DNA from: Erysipelotrichaceae bacterium
Lineage (GTDB): Bacteria > Bacillota_I > Bacilli_A > Erysipelotrichales > Erysipelotrichaceae
Reading direction: 5' to 3'
Assembly (NCBI GenBank): GCA_017550145.1
Contig: JAFZQG010000004.1
Location: 372,001 to 436,000 of the forward strand
DNA: 64,000 nt
Positions 17,724 through 25,585 of this stretch are shown here, one piece after another. Made by a program: the position numbers and the translations under genes. The notes beneath the pieces were generated by a model. That model made no database searches. It saw only the letters and a list, made by a program, of their open reading frames with translations, and was not told the origin of the DNA. Each line of letters starts with the position of its first letter. Position 1 is the first letter of the stretch.

Positions 17724-19045
17724 TCGATATCGTTGAAACAAAATACGGACTTTTACAGTCAGTAAGATCCAATAAAGGTTATGCGCTGTTCAGAGGCATT
17801 CCGTATGCCAAAGCTCCGATCGGTGAAAGAAGATGGAAAGCTCCCGAAGAAACAGATAAGTGGGAAGGGATCAGAGTCTGCGATACCTATGGTCCGGCTT
17901 GTGTACAGTATGACCGCTGGGCTGATGCTACAGATGATATAAGCAACGACAGTGAACACGAATATATCAAGATCGATAATTATCCGTATCCTCCGAAGAT
18001 GTCAGAGGATTGTCTCTACCTGAATATCTACACTCCCGCTGAGCATAAAGATGACAGATTGCCGGTAATGATGTATATCCATGGCGGAGGCTGTCAGCAG
18101 TGGTATGGTTCGGACTATGAATACTGCGGTGACGGTTTCTGTGAAAAAGGCTGCATCCTTGTCAGTATCAACTATCGTCTCAATGTTTTCGGTTTCTTCG
18201 CTCATCCCGAATTGAATAAAGAAAGTCCATATGGAACAAGCGGGAACTACGGTCTTCTGGATCAGCTGTGTGCATTAAGATGGATCTATGAAAACATCGA
18301 AGGCTTCGGTGGCGATAAAAACAATATAACTGTCTTCGGTCAATCTTCGGGTGGACGTTCAACGATGTCTTTATTATGTTCGCCATTAAGTAGAGGAATG
18401 ATCAGACATGTCTCCATTCAGTCAGCCGGAGGACTCGGTCATTTTGTGGGTGATCGATCCAGGGAAGATACTTTGAAACTCGGTTGTGAATTTATGGAAT
18501 CACTTGGCTGCAAGAGTATTGAAGAGATGCGAAAACTTGACTGGAAGATAATCAGAGATGCGAATGACAGACTTGGTTTCATGAACGGTTTCAACATCTA
18601 TACAGACGGTTATGTACTGGAACATGAAACAGATGAATACTTCCTCAATGATCTGGTGCCTCATGATATCGATATAATTATCGGCTGTACGGCCGATGAA
18701 GGAGCCAATGATAAAGAACCGCTCTTCGGTATCAACATGTTTGAGAGAATCAGAGATCTATGCAGAGTCATAAAGAACAACGGTAACCGGGTATATTTCT
18801 ATGTGTTCGATCAGAAACAGCCCGGTGATGATGCGGGTGTTCCGCATTCCTGTGATAACCGTTATCAGTTCAAGACGCTGGACGGTTTCTGGCGTCCTTA
18901 TACAGAAGCCGATTATGCTTTGAGTGAAAGAATGTCAGCGTACTGGGCAACTTTTGCGCATAAGGGAGATCCGAACGTTGAGGGATTGCCTGAATGGGAA
19001 GCCTTCAATGAAAACGATTTGATCATGTGGCTGAGGGAAAACTGA
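17720..19045 (+). CDS. Carboxylesterase type B (shorter paralogue)
   Basis: A 441-residue member of the carboxylesterase family, about 80 residues shorter than the one at 3321. The N-terminal FRGIPYAKAPIGERRW, EDCLYLNIYTP, oxyanion loop YIHGGGC and nucleophile elbow GQSSGG (Ser209) are intact. GVPHSCDNRYQF holds the likely catalytic His, and the C-terminal HKGDPNVEGLPEW is typical. The deletion lies in the lid region between about residues 290 and 340. There is no signal peptide. It overlaps the ATPase gene by ATGA, so it is made together with the importer. Likely role: removing acyl groups from imported sugar. Confidence 0.88.
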   Translation: MIDIVETKYGLLQSVRSNKGYALFRGIPYAKAPIGERRWKAPEETDKWEGIRVCDTYGPACVQYDRWADATDDISNDSEHEYIKIDNYPYPPKMSEDCLYLNIYTPAEHKDDRLPVMMYIHGGGCQQWYGSDYEYCGDGFCEKGCILVSINYRLNVFGFFAHPELNKESPYGTSGNYGLLDQLCALRWIYENIEGFGGDKNNITVFGQSSGGRSTMSLLCSPLSRGMIRHVSIQSAGGLGHFVGDRSREDTLKLGCEFMESLGCKSIEEMRKLDWKIIRDANDRLGFMNGFNIYTDGYVLEHETDEYFLNDLVPHDIDIIIGCTADEGANDKEPLFGINMFERIRDLCRVIKNNGNRVYFYVFDQKQPGDDAGVPHSCDNRYQFKTLDGFWRPYTEADYALSERMSAYWATFAHKGDPNVEGLPEWEAFNENDLIMWLREN

Positions 19046-19051
19046 AAAGTC

Positions 19052-19723
19052 ATGAACAGAAAATTTTCAGTCCCGGGATTAGTCTTAGGCATTTCGGCAG
19101 TCATAATAATGACTCTGATCGAAAGGGTAGTTATACCTGCTTACTGGATCAAGAGTCTTTTTAAAATGATCGTTTTCTTCGGTGCGATAATCATTTATTG
19201 TGTTATCTCAAAACAGAATATTAAAACAGTATTGCATATAACAGATAACAGGCCATCTAAGAAGCTGATCATCTTCATGGTAGCCGTTTATCTGTTTATT
19301 ATTGTTTCGTTCCTGATCCTTAGAAATCAGCTGGATTTGGTTAATATCAGAGACAATCTCTTTGCGAAGGAACATCTCACCAGAGAAAACTTCTGGATCG
19401 TCTTCCTGTATATAATAATCGTCAATTCATTTCTAGAGGAATCGTTCTTCCGCGGTTTTCTGTTTCAGGCTGTAAAACCATCAGGAACCATACCTGCCTA
19501 TCTGATAAGCAGTTTTCTGTTTGCGGTATATCATATCGGAATAGTGGCTGACTGGTTTAATCCGGCTATCTTTATTCTCTGTATTGCAGGACTGATGGGA
19601 GCCGGAATATTCTTACAGTATATCGAACAGCGAAATGACAATCTGATTGCTTCATGGCTGGTCCATGCGTTTGCGAATCTGGCTATCAATACGATCGGTA
19701 CGATTATGATACTTACTCTATAA
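19052..19723 (+). CDS. CPBP family intramembrane protease
   Basis: A 223-residue polytopic membrane protein. EESFFRGFLF carries the EExxxR active-site motif of the CPBP/Abi (type II CAAX prenyl endopeptidase-like) family; FAVYHIG and LVHAFANLAIN supply the second and third motifs. In bacteria these proteins are mostly linked to protein maturation or bacteriocin immunity, and the substrate here is unknown. It begins 6 bases after the esterase stop and ends the carbohydrate operon. A second family member is at 57684. Confidence 0.82.
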   Translation: MNRKFSVPGLVLGISAVIIMTLIERVVIPAYWIKSLFKMIVFFGAIIIYCVISKQNIKTVLHITDNRPSKKLIIFMVAVYLFIIVSFLILRNQLDLVNIRDNLFAKEHLTRENFWIVFLYIIIVNSFLEESFFRGFLFQAVKPSGTIPAYLISSFLFAVYHIGIVADWFNPAIFILCIAGLMGAGIFLQYIEQRNDNLIASWLVHAFANLAINTIGTIMILTL

Positions 19724-19729
19724 AACAGA

Positions 19730-19765
19730 AAGAAGAGGTACGTGAATGTTCCTCTTCTTTGTTAA
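19730..19765 (+). terminator. Terminator of the carbohydrate operon
   Basis: AAAGAAGAGG and CCTCTTCTTT form a 10-bp stem with a 12-base loop just after the CPBP stop codon, followed by GTTAATG. The T-run is short, but the stem's own T-rich 3' side helps. Confidence 0.75.
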
Positions 19766-19919
19766 TGTTCGGTTAATTTTTTGTTTTGTGCTTATTCTTT
19801 CTAAGCAACCCGGTTATATGGGATAACCATTTGTATGACACTTTCGTGTTTTAATTAGGATATTTAAGATGTAATTTATTTTATTACGCTTGATTACAGA
19901 CTGCATAACCAAGCCATGC

Positions 19920-19943
19920 TTAAGCTGTTGGTCTGTCCTCCAT
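19920..19943 (-). CDS. Micro-ORF, 7 codons (MEDRPTA)
   Basis: ATG at 19943 with GGAG six bases upstream (19950-19953 on the plus strand as CTCC). The reading frame ends after seven codons. The codons after the stop are not obviously a decayed gene. Translation is unproven; it may be the remnant of a regulated gene behind the leader ORF at 20008-20037. Confidence 0.25.
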   Translation of the reverse strand: MEDRPTA

Positions 19944-20007
19944 AGGATTCTCCTTTTAATCAGCTGAATTACCACTCATTGCCCGCTGATTACAAGTCAA
20001 TGAGGGA

Positions 20008-20037
20008 TTAATGAATTTCTTTCAGAATCTCCTTCAT
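20008..20037 (-). CDS. Micro-ORF, 9 codons (MKEILKEIH), leader-peptide-like
   Basis: ATG at 20037 with a perfect AGGAGG eight bases upstream (20046-20051). It ends right before the interleaved repeats described for the surrounding interval. The arrangement resembles a leader peptide of an attenuator; no matching known leader is recalled. Confidence 0.35.
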   Translation of the reverse strand: MKEILKEIH

Positions 20038-20182
20038 TTTTAAATCCTCCTGTTTTTATCTGCGCTCCCACAGATCATTAATTATTTTTTCCTTCTCTTT
20101 ACACCTTCATAATAACAATTTCATATAAAAAGAAAAGACTGTTTTTCTCCTCTGACTTATGAGATAATTATTTTGTTGGGGG

Positions 20183-20203
20183 CAATCCGTTTGGATTGTT
20201 TTT
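20183..20203 (+). terminator. Terminator-like hairpin just upstream of the lysozyme gene
   Basis: CAATCC and GGATTG form a 6-bp stem with a four-base loop, followed by TTTTTATTAT. It ends about 14 bases before the lysozyme ATG. It may end an upstream plus-strand transcript or act as an attenuator. Confidence 0.5.
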
Positions 20204-20216
20204 ATTATCAAAAATC

Positions 20217-21611
20217 ATGCATAAAAGGTTAGGATCCATTTTGCCATTGATAATGCTTGCCTGTATTGCCGGGCTCTTTTTCATGAGGCCATATGTGCAG
20301 TTTGACTATGACAGACAGACTCTGGAAAAAGGTGAAGAATATAAGGCTCTGGATTTTGTTCTGGAGAGTAATGGTGAAGTTATACCGGAAGCAGAATATT
20401 TTAATACTGACGAAGTAGGCATATACAGTTTCACTTACACGGTAAAGAAATGGTTTATGAAAAAGGAAGCTGTCTTCAATTATGAAGTTGTTGATACGAC
20501 TCCTCCGCATATAGAGATAAAAGAGAATACCGTATATAAATATCCGGGAGATGCCTATACTGCCAACGACATCATTGAGAATATTGAAATCGATGAAGGA
20601 ACACTGGAGTTTGAAACGGATTATGATTCAGAACTTTCCGGCACCTATACAGTTAATATAATTGCGAAGGATGATTATGACAACGTCTCAACGGCCTCAT
20701 TTGAAGTAGTGGTAAGAGATATTGAACCGCCTCTTATTCTAAGAAGCGGCAGCGGCAGAATGATCTTAAGAGGAACTTACTTTGATGTCATGGAGTATAT
20801 TGCCTATGGCGATAATGCGGATCCGGAACCTTCGATAAGCGTTGAAGGCAAAGTTAATACTTCGGTAAGAGGTTTATACACATTACATATAACACTAAGT
20901 GATAAATCAGGTAATGTAACGGAATGGTATCCGACTTTTAAAGTCGTCGATAAAATGCCTAAAGATGATGAGGAAACGGATGAAGACTATCATTTCGAAG
21001 ATTTCCTTGCGGATTATGAAGGTGAAGGAAGACGGTTCGGAATCGATGTTTCAACATGGCAGGGCGATGTCGATTATGAAGCGGTAAGAGATGCGGGCTG
21101 CGAGTTTGTGATCATCAGGATCGGCTATTCCTATATGGGCAGATTCCATGTGGATAATAAGTACCATCAGAATCTCAAGAACGCCAAAGCAGCGGGACTT
21201 AAAGTCGGTGCTTATCTGTTCTGTTACGATAACAGCAAGGAAGATCTGCTTAAGTCACTGGATGGTATGTTTGAGGAAATGGCGGATACTAAACTTGATC
21301 TGCCGCTGATCTTTGACTGGGAAGATTTCGGTTCTTTCAATGAATATAAGATGAGCTTCAAAGATCTGAATCATCTCTATGATGTCTTTGAAAAAGAAGT
21401 AAATAAACGCGGATACGAAAGTATGCTTTATGGAAGTAAATATTATCTGGATACGATCTGGTCGCATACCGATCAGAAAAAGATCTGGCTGGCGCAGTAT
21501 ACGGACTGGCCTTCCTATGAGAAACCTTTTCAGATCTGGCAGTTGGCTGATTTCGGAATAATCGATGGCATTGACGGAAGAGTCGATCTGGATATCTTGT
21601 TTACGGAATAA
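20217..21611 (+). CDS. GH25 lysozyme (N-acetylmuramidase), membrane-anchored, with Ig-like domains
   Basis: About 464 residues from the ATG at 20217; a TTG at 20196 is possible but lies in a hairpin. One N-terminal membrane segment (ILPLIMLACIAGLFFM) is followed by about 240 residues of two Ig-like/DUF5011-like domains (DTTPPHIEIKEN..., IEPPLILRSGSG...). The GH25 domain starts near residue 274: GIDVSTWQG (Asp277) and FDWEDF (Asp367, Glu369) are the catalytic strands, and VIIRIGYS is family-typical. It should cut the glycan chain of peptidoglycan at the cell surface. No good ribosome site is visible; a TATTAT lies 9 bases before the ATG. Confidence 0.88.
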   Translation: MHKRLGSILPLIMLACIAGLFFMRPYVQFDYDRQTLEKGEEYKALDFVLESNGEVIPEAEYFNTDEVGIYSFTYTVKKWFMKKEAVFNYEVVDTTPPHIEIKENTVYKYPGDAYTANDIIENIEIDEGTLEFETDYDSELSGTYTVNIIAKDDYDNVSTASFEVVVRDIEPPLILRSGSGRMILRGTYFDVMEYIAYGDNADPEPSISVEGKVNTSVRGLYTLHITLSDKSGNVTEWYPTFKVVDKMPKDDEETDEDYHFEDFLADYEGEGRRFGIDVSTWQGDVDYEAVRDAGCEFVIIRIGYSYMGRFHVDNKYHQNLKNAKAAGLKVGAYLFCYDNSKEDLLKSLDGMFEEMADTKLDLPLIFDWEDFGSFNEYKMSFKDLNHLYDVFEKEVNKRGYESMLYGSKYYLDTIWSHTDQKKIWLAQYTDWPSYEKPFQIWQLADFGIIDGIDGRVDLDILFTE

Positions 21612-21612
21612 A

Positions 21613-21642
21613 AAAGATAATCATTGGTGATTATCTTTTTAC
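21613..21642. terminator. Bidirectional terminator
   Basis: GATAATCA and TGATTATC form an 8-bp stem flanked by A-run and T-run, between the convergent lysozyme and phosphodiesterase genes. It touches the phosphodiesterase stop codon at 21639. Confidence 0.8.
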
Positions 21643-23552
21643 GCTTTAGGTAAGAATTCTCTTAGCTGTTCGATCGGAACAGGGCGGGAGTATTTGAAGC
21701 CCTGCAGATAGGAAGCAGACATTTCCTTACAGCGCTTCTCATCAACATCATCTTCCACACCTTCATACAGAATGGAATATTCCATATCTTTGAACATGTG
21801 AGCCAGGTTCTCCACGATCTTTTCGGAACGCTGGTCAGTCTTGGAAGCGAGAACCATCGAGCGGTCAAACTTGATGATATCAAACGGCAGTTCCATGATT
21901 CTTTCCATATTGGAATAACCGGTTCCGAAGTCATCGAGATAGAAGCGGACACCCTGACGGCGCAGTTCTTCGATCTTTTCTTTCATGATCATGAAGTCGG
22001 CTTCGCTGCGGGATTCGGTCAGTTCGATCGCGATTTTTTCGCCGGAGATACTGTTATTGCTGATGATCTGATTGATATCATCACAGAAGCCTTTATCCTT
22101 TAATTCCAGAACGGAAACGTTGACACTTATACGGTTGATATTGAAGCCTTCTTTGATCAGCTGACTTATTTCCTGACAGGACTTATGCAATATTATTTCT
22201 GTTAAGACATGGATATAACCATAATTCTCCGCTAACGGTATAAACTGATCCGGGAAGACCAGGCCTGTTTCTTCCAGTTTCAGACGCATTAATGCTTCAG
22301 CGGTATCAAACTGTCCGCTCTGAATATTGAAGACCGGCTGGCAGAAGACCAGAACTCGAGGGTCGTTGACATCTTTCTTGTTGTAGATGTCGGTAAGTTC
22401 TTTAAGGATGTATTCGTTCTTGTTGAAGCGGAGAACATCGCTGTCGTCAACCATGTGGACCGTATTCTCCAGCATGCTGTTATGGATGCTTCTGATCAGT
22501 GAGACATATTCGTTCTTCTGGCTTATCTCATCAATGTCTTCACCGATAACGATTTTATAGGCGACATGGAAACGCTTGTACTCTTTGTTGAAACCGTCAA
22601 GGATATCGCTTATACGCTGTTCATAATCAGGATTATGCTTTTTCGGAGCGATCAGTATAACATGACCGTTACCGATCTGGAACAGGACACATTTACGGAA
22701 ATACTTGGTTGAGAAGTCTCTGATAGTAGCTTTGATTTCATCAGGGAGGTCTTTGCCTTCTTCATCATATTCCGGCAAAAAGAGGCTCAGGAAGACGAAA
22801 GGAGATTTATGGTTGTACATATCTCTGATCGCATCTTCCATGGATCTGACATCGACTGATCCTAAAGTGATGTTGTAAGGATTTGAATGCATATAGTACA
22901 TCATGGCGATTGCCGGTAAGACAAAGGTCATGGTTGTCAGAGATGACTGATTGAAGATCAGCTGAGAGAAACGGATCAGAACGGAGATCGCCATAGTCGC
23001 AAAGAAGCCGGTCAGGATCTGTTTGTACAGAAGACCCTTTACCTGATTCATCGCGATAAGCAGGAATGCGATATACAGGCAGTAACCGATCATGAACAGA
23101 TTGGATTTATTGACAACCGTACCGTCTTGACTGATTCTGAAGCCGTAGCCGCTGATGGTTTCGATGATATCGGCACCCACCAGAATAAAGAACAGGATGG
23201 ATGAAGCGATCGCGATCTTTCTGGCCTTGGCGTGATCCATACCGGTCGCTACCGGAACATAGAGTGAATACAAAAAGAACGTATCAAACATCAATGCGTG
23301 ATATACGATCCGCATTATGTAGACCCCCGTATACTCTCCGGGAGAACTGTTTACCAGTAGGATATGATATATGATATTGGCAAGAGCTGAAGCTACCAGT
23401 AAGACGATGATATTGATGAAGATACTGAAACTGCGGGTTCTGCTGACAAAAGAAGTCATCAGAAGTATGACCATAACAAAACAGATGGCGATGACAGCCA
23501 GATCTCCGGTAAATGTATAATTATCGAAACTGAGTAGTGTCAGATTAGTCAT
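21639..23552 (-). CDS. Membrane EAL-domain protein, probable cyclic-di-GMP phosphodiesterase
   Basis: About 637 residues from the ATG at 23552; an in-frame start at 23618 lacks support. Residues 1-230 carry about seven membrane segments. Residues 240-370 look like a degenerate GGDEF or PAS-like domain without the GGDEF signature. The C-terminal EAL domain is complete: EALMRL (Glu419), NVSVLELK, IAIELTES, YLDDFGTGYS, IIKFDRS, EGVED and YLQGF. All residues needed for metal binding and catalysis appear present, so it should degrade cyclic-di-GMP. A GGDEF cyclase at 55324 could supply the opposing activity. Confidence 0.88.
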   Translation of the reverse strand: MTNLTLLSFDNYTFTGDLAVIAICFVMVILLMTSFVSRTRSFSIFINIIVLLVASALANIIYHILLVNSSPGEYTGVYIMRIVYHALMFDTFFLYSLYVPVATGMDHAKARKIAIASSILFFILVGADIIETISGYGFRISQDGTVVNKSNLFMIGYCLYIAFLLIAMNQVKGLLYKQILTGFFATMAISVLIRFSQLIFNQSSLTTMTFVLPAIAMMYYMHSNPYNITLGSVDVRSMEDAIRDMYNHKSPFVFLSLFLPEYDEEGKDLPDEIKATIRDFSTKYFRKCVLFQIGNGHVILIAPKKHNPDYEQRISDILDGFNKEYKRFHVAYKIVIGEDIDEISQKNEYVSLIRSIHNSMLENTVHMVDDSDVLRFNKNEYILKELTDIYNKKDVNDPRVLVFCQPVFNIQSGQFDTAEALMRLKLEETGLVFPDQFIPLAENYGYIHVLTEIILHKSCQEISQLIKEGFNINRISVNVSVLELKDKGFCDDINQIISNNSISGEKIAIELTESRSEADFMIMKEKIEELRRQGVRFYLDDFGTGYSNMERIMELPFDIIKFDRSMVLASKTDQRSEKIVENLAHMFKDMEYSILYEGVEDDVDEKRCKEMSASYLQGFKYSRPVPIEQLREFLPKA

Positions 23553-23725
23553 AAGACTGATATGCCTAAAATATATACACCTATATAAATAATATAAAAT
23601 CGCTGCAGCAAAAATCAAATGTTTTCGGGTACCTTTTTCAGATTATTCTGACGTTAAAAATCCTGTTTTGTCACCTAAGCTTACTTTTGTTTCGTGAAGC
23701 TATATAAACATCGTGATTTATGGTT

Positions 23726-23731
23726 TAAAAT
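23726..23731 (+). promoter_or_regulatory. Candidate -10 box of the macro-domain gene
   Basis: TAAAAT ends six bases before the ATG at 23738, which predicts a transcript starting at or next to the start codon. No ribosome site is present. No good -35 box is seen. Confidence 0.35.
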
Positions 23732-23737
23732 AAAATT

Positions 23738-24787
23738 ATGCCACTGGAAATAAGCCGCAATGATATCAGTACAATTTATGTCGATGCGATCGTTAATCCG
23801 ACTGATTCTTTTCTTTCGGGTTCCGGAGGTGTCGATAAGACGGTTCATGAACTTGCCGGAAAGAAACTGGACGAGGAATGTGCCAGAATCAGATTCCTTT
23901 CTGACGGTTCGGCTATAATTACCGATTCCTACGGCTTAAACAACTGCAAGTATATTATTCATACCTGCGGTCCTAAATATATAAACGGTGAATTTAAGGA
24001 AGCTCAAATCCTGGCATCTTGTTACCGGGAATGTCTGAAACTGGCTGAAGAATATAAGGTCACTTCCATCGCTTTTCCTCTGATCGCTTCGGGATCTTTC
24101 GGTTTCCCTAAGGGCCAGGCTTTAAAGATCGCGACAGATACAATCACGGAGTTCTTACTGGAAAATGAAATGATGGTCTATCTGCTGGTTTATGATAATG
24201 AGTCTTTCGATACTGCCAACAGACTTTACTGCAATATCCATGTTTATCTCGATGAGAATCTCTATAAGGTAAAGAGACCTGATTACGGAAAACTGGATGC
24301 GCTTGGCAAATACGGAGTCAAAGCCAAGAAGGCCGAAGCCCATGCCAGTTATTTCGAAATGGATGAAGAACCGGTTGAGGAGATAAGTCTTGAAGATCAT
24401 ATGGATTCGATCTTGCAAGGCATCGACTACAATAACATCTTTGAACCTGACGAATCCTTTTCCGAATGTCTGATCAGAATGATCGATGAAAAAGGCTTAC
24501 TTGATCCGGATGTCTATAAGAAGGCCAATATCGACCGTAAACATTTCAACCACATCAAGAATACCAAGGAATACCGTCCGCGTAAGGAAACGGTCGTAGC
24601 TCTGGCTATCGGTATGAAACTGGATCTGAAGGAAACGAATATCTTGCTGGAAAGAGCGGGATTTGTCTTATCAAGAAGCAGCAAATTCGACCTGATCATC
24701 AGATATTGTATCGAACACGGGATCTATGATATATACCAGATCAATGAAATACTCTTTACGGAGGATCAGAAAACCTTAGGCTGTTAA
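23738..24787 (+). CDS. Macro-domain protein with C-terminal HTH-like module
   Basis: A 349-residue protein. Residues 1-165 form a macro (ADP-ribose-binding) domain: VDAIVNPTDSFLSGSGGVDKTVHELAG contains the Asn and glycine loop that hold ADP-ribose, with IIHTCGPKY and IAFPLIASGSFGFPKGQA following. An acidic linker leads to residues 230-349, a helical module (YKKANIDRKHFNHIKN...PRKETVVALAIGMKLDLKETNILLERAGFVLS) reminiscent of an XRE helix-turn-helix. Macro domains bind or remove ADP-ribose marks; the module may read DNA or a partner. A VWA-domain gene follows, separated by a hairpin. Its start codon has no ribosome site. Confidence 0.82.
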   Translation: MPLEISRNDISTIYVDAIVNPTDSFLSGSGGVDKTVHELAGKKLDEECARIRFLSDGSAIITDSYGLNNCKYIIHTCGPKYINGEFKEAQILASCYRECLKLAEEYKVTSIAFPLIASGSFGFPKGQALKIATDTITEFLLENEMMVYLLVYDNESFDTANRLYCNIHVYLDENLYKVKRPDYGKLDALGKYGVKAKKAEAHASYFEMDEEPVEEISLEDHMDSILQGIDYNNIFEPDESFSECLIRMIDEKGLLDPDVYKKANIDRKHFNHIKNTKEYRPRKETVVALAIGMKLDLKETNILLERAGFVLSRSSKFDLIIRYCIEHGIYDIYQINEILFTEDQKTLGC

Positions 24788-24789
24788 AT

Positions 24790-24860
24790 GTCGTTTCCCA
24801 AACGACCATTGTCAGTTCAATAAATCTTATTATGTGATCGTAGAAATACGATCACATTTT
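24790..24860 (+). terminator. Two hairpins after the macro-domain gene, the second a terminator
   Basis: GTCGTTT/AAACGAC (24790-24806) and TGTGATCGT/ACGATCACA (24833-24856, followed by TTTTATA) are perfect 7- and 9-bp stems. The second should at least partly separate this gene from the VWA gene. Confidence 0.65.
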
Positions 24861-24876
24861 ATAGGAGGAACTGAAA

Positions 24877-25530
24877 GTGAAAAAGAATCTAACAGAACTT
24901 GTCTTCATTATGGACAGAAGCGGCTCAATGAGCGGACTTGAAGAAGATACGATCGGAGGCTTCAATTCCTTTATCGAAAAACAGAAAAGAGAGAAAGGAG
25001 AATGCCTGGTCTCAACCGTCTTATTCAATCAGCACAGCAAGGTCATTCATGACCGCGTATCTTTAAGCGAAATCAAAAAGATGACCAGAGATGATTATCT
25101 GGCTTCAGGCACTACTGCTTTGATCGATGCTCTTGGCGATGGCATTCATCACATCAAGACCGTGCACAGATATATCAGGAAAGAAGATGTACCGGCCAAT
25201 ACGATCTTTGTGATCATTACGGACGGATTGGAGAATGCTTCACATAAACACACTTCCGATGAAGTCAAGAAAATGGTCGAGCAGCAGAAGGAAGAGGGCT
25301 GGGAATTCCTGTTCCTGGCGGCCAATATCGATGCGGTAGAGACAGCTAAACACTATGGTATCAGCGCAGACAGGGCAACAGAATACTGCTGCGACGAGGA
25401 AGGTATCGAAACCAATTTCAACAGTCTTGAGGAATCGATCAGTCATTTCCGTAAATGCGGAAGCATTGCGAAAAACTGGGATGCGAAAATCAGAAAGGAT
25501 TACCAGAGCAGAAAAGCCAATACCAGATAA
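24877..25530 (+). CDS. VWA-domain protein
   Basis: A 217-residue von Willebrand factor A domain with an intact metal-binding MIDAS: DRSGSMSG near residue 12, a Thr in SGTTALIDAL, and TDGLEN. It starts at a GTG with AGGAGG upstream. It lacks a signal peptide or membrane segment, so it acts in the cytoplasm, presumably as a protein-protein interaction module. It stands directly after the macro-domain gene; the pairing suggests joint function but no enzyme activity is visible here. A terminator follows. Confidence 0.85.
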   Translation: MKKNLTELVFIMDRSGSMSGLEEDTIGGFNSFIEKQKREKGECLVSTVLFNQHSKVIHDRVSLSEIKKMTRDDYLASGTTALIDALGDGIHHIKTVHRYIRKEDVPANTIFVIITDGLENASHKHTSDEVKKMVEQQKEEGWEFLFLAANIDAVETAKHYGISADRATEYCCDEEGIETNFNSLEESISHFRKCGSIAKNWDAKIRKDYQSRKANTR

Positions 25531-25557
25531 GGAGCCATTAAGCTCCTTATTCTTTTT
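25529..25557 (+). terminator. Terminator after the VWA gene
   Basis: AAGGAGC and GCTCCTT form a 7-bp stem, followed by ATTCTTTTT. It overlaps the stop codon. Confidence 0.8.
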
Positions 25558-25566
25558 CTGAACTAA

Positions 25567-25575
25567 TGATATGAT
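25567..25575 (+). promoter_or_regulatory. Extended -10 promoter of the unknown-family gene
   Basis: TGATATGAT is an extended -10 (TGn plus TATGAT). The predicted transcription start near 25582 lies about 4 bases before the ATG at 25586. The same nonamer occurs at 40709. Confidence 0.45.
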
Positions 25576-25585
25576 TAAAAATGTA

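Larger units (their letters stand above)
19800..20110 (-). other. Structured gene-free interval with two micro-ORFs, unidentified
   Basis: No normal-length gene lies in 19766-20195. On the minus strand there are two tiny ORFs with good ribosome sites (20008-20037 and 19920-19943). Between them are two interleaved inverted repeats: 19998-20004 pairs with 19975-19981, and 19985-19992 pairs with 19957-19964. The order allows an H-type pseudoknot or two mutually exclusive hairpins. A further stem pairs ACAGAC with GTCTGT around the second micro-ORF, and ATCTG/CAGAT brackets a hairpin at about 20057-20075. A candidate TGTTATTAT extended -10 lies upstream at about 20110. It looks like a translation-attenuation leader, but no minus-strand gene follows it. 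Confidence 0.4.

Noticed and set aside
19800..20195. Riboswitch upstream of the lysozyme gene (cyclic-di-AMP or cyclic-di-GMP class)
   Set aside because: None of the conserved core sequences of these classes could be found on the plus strand.
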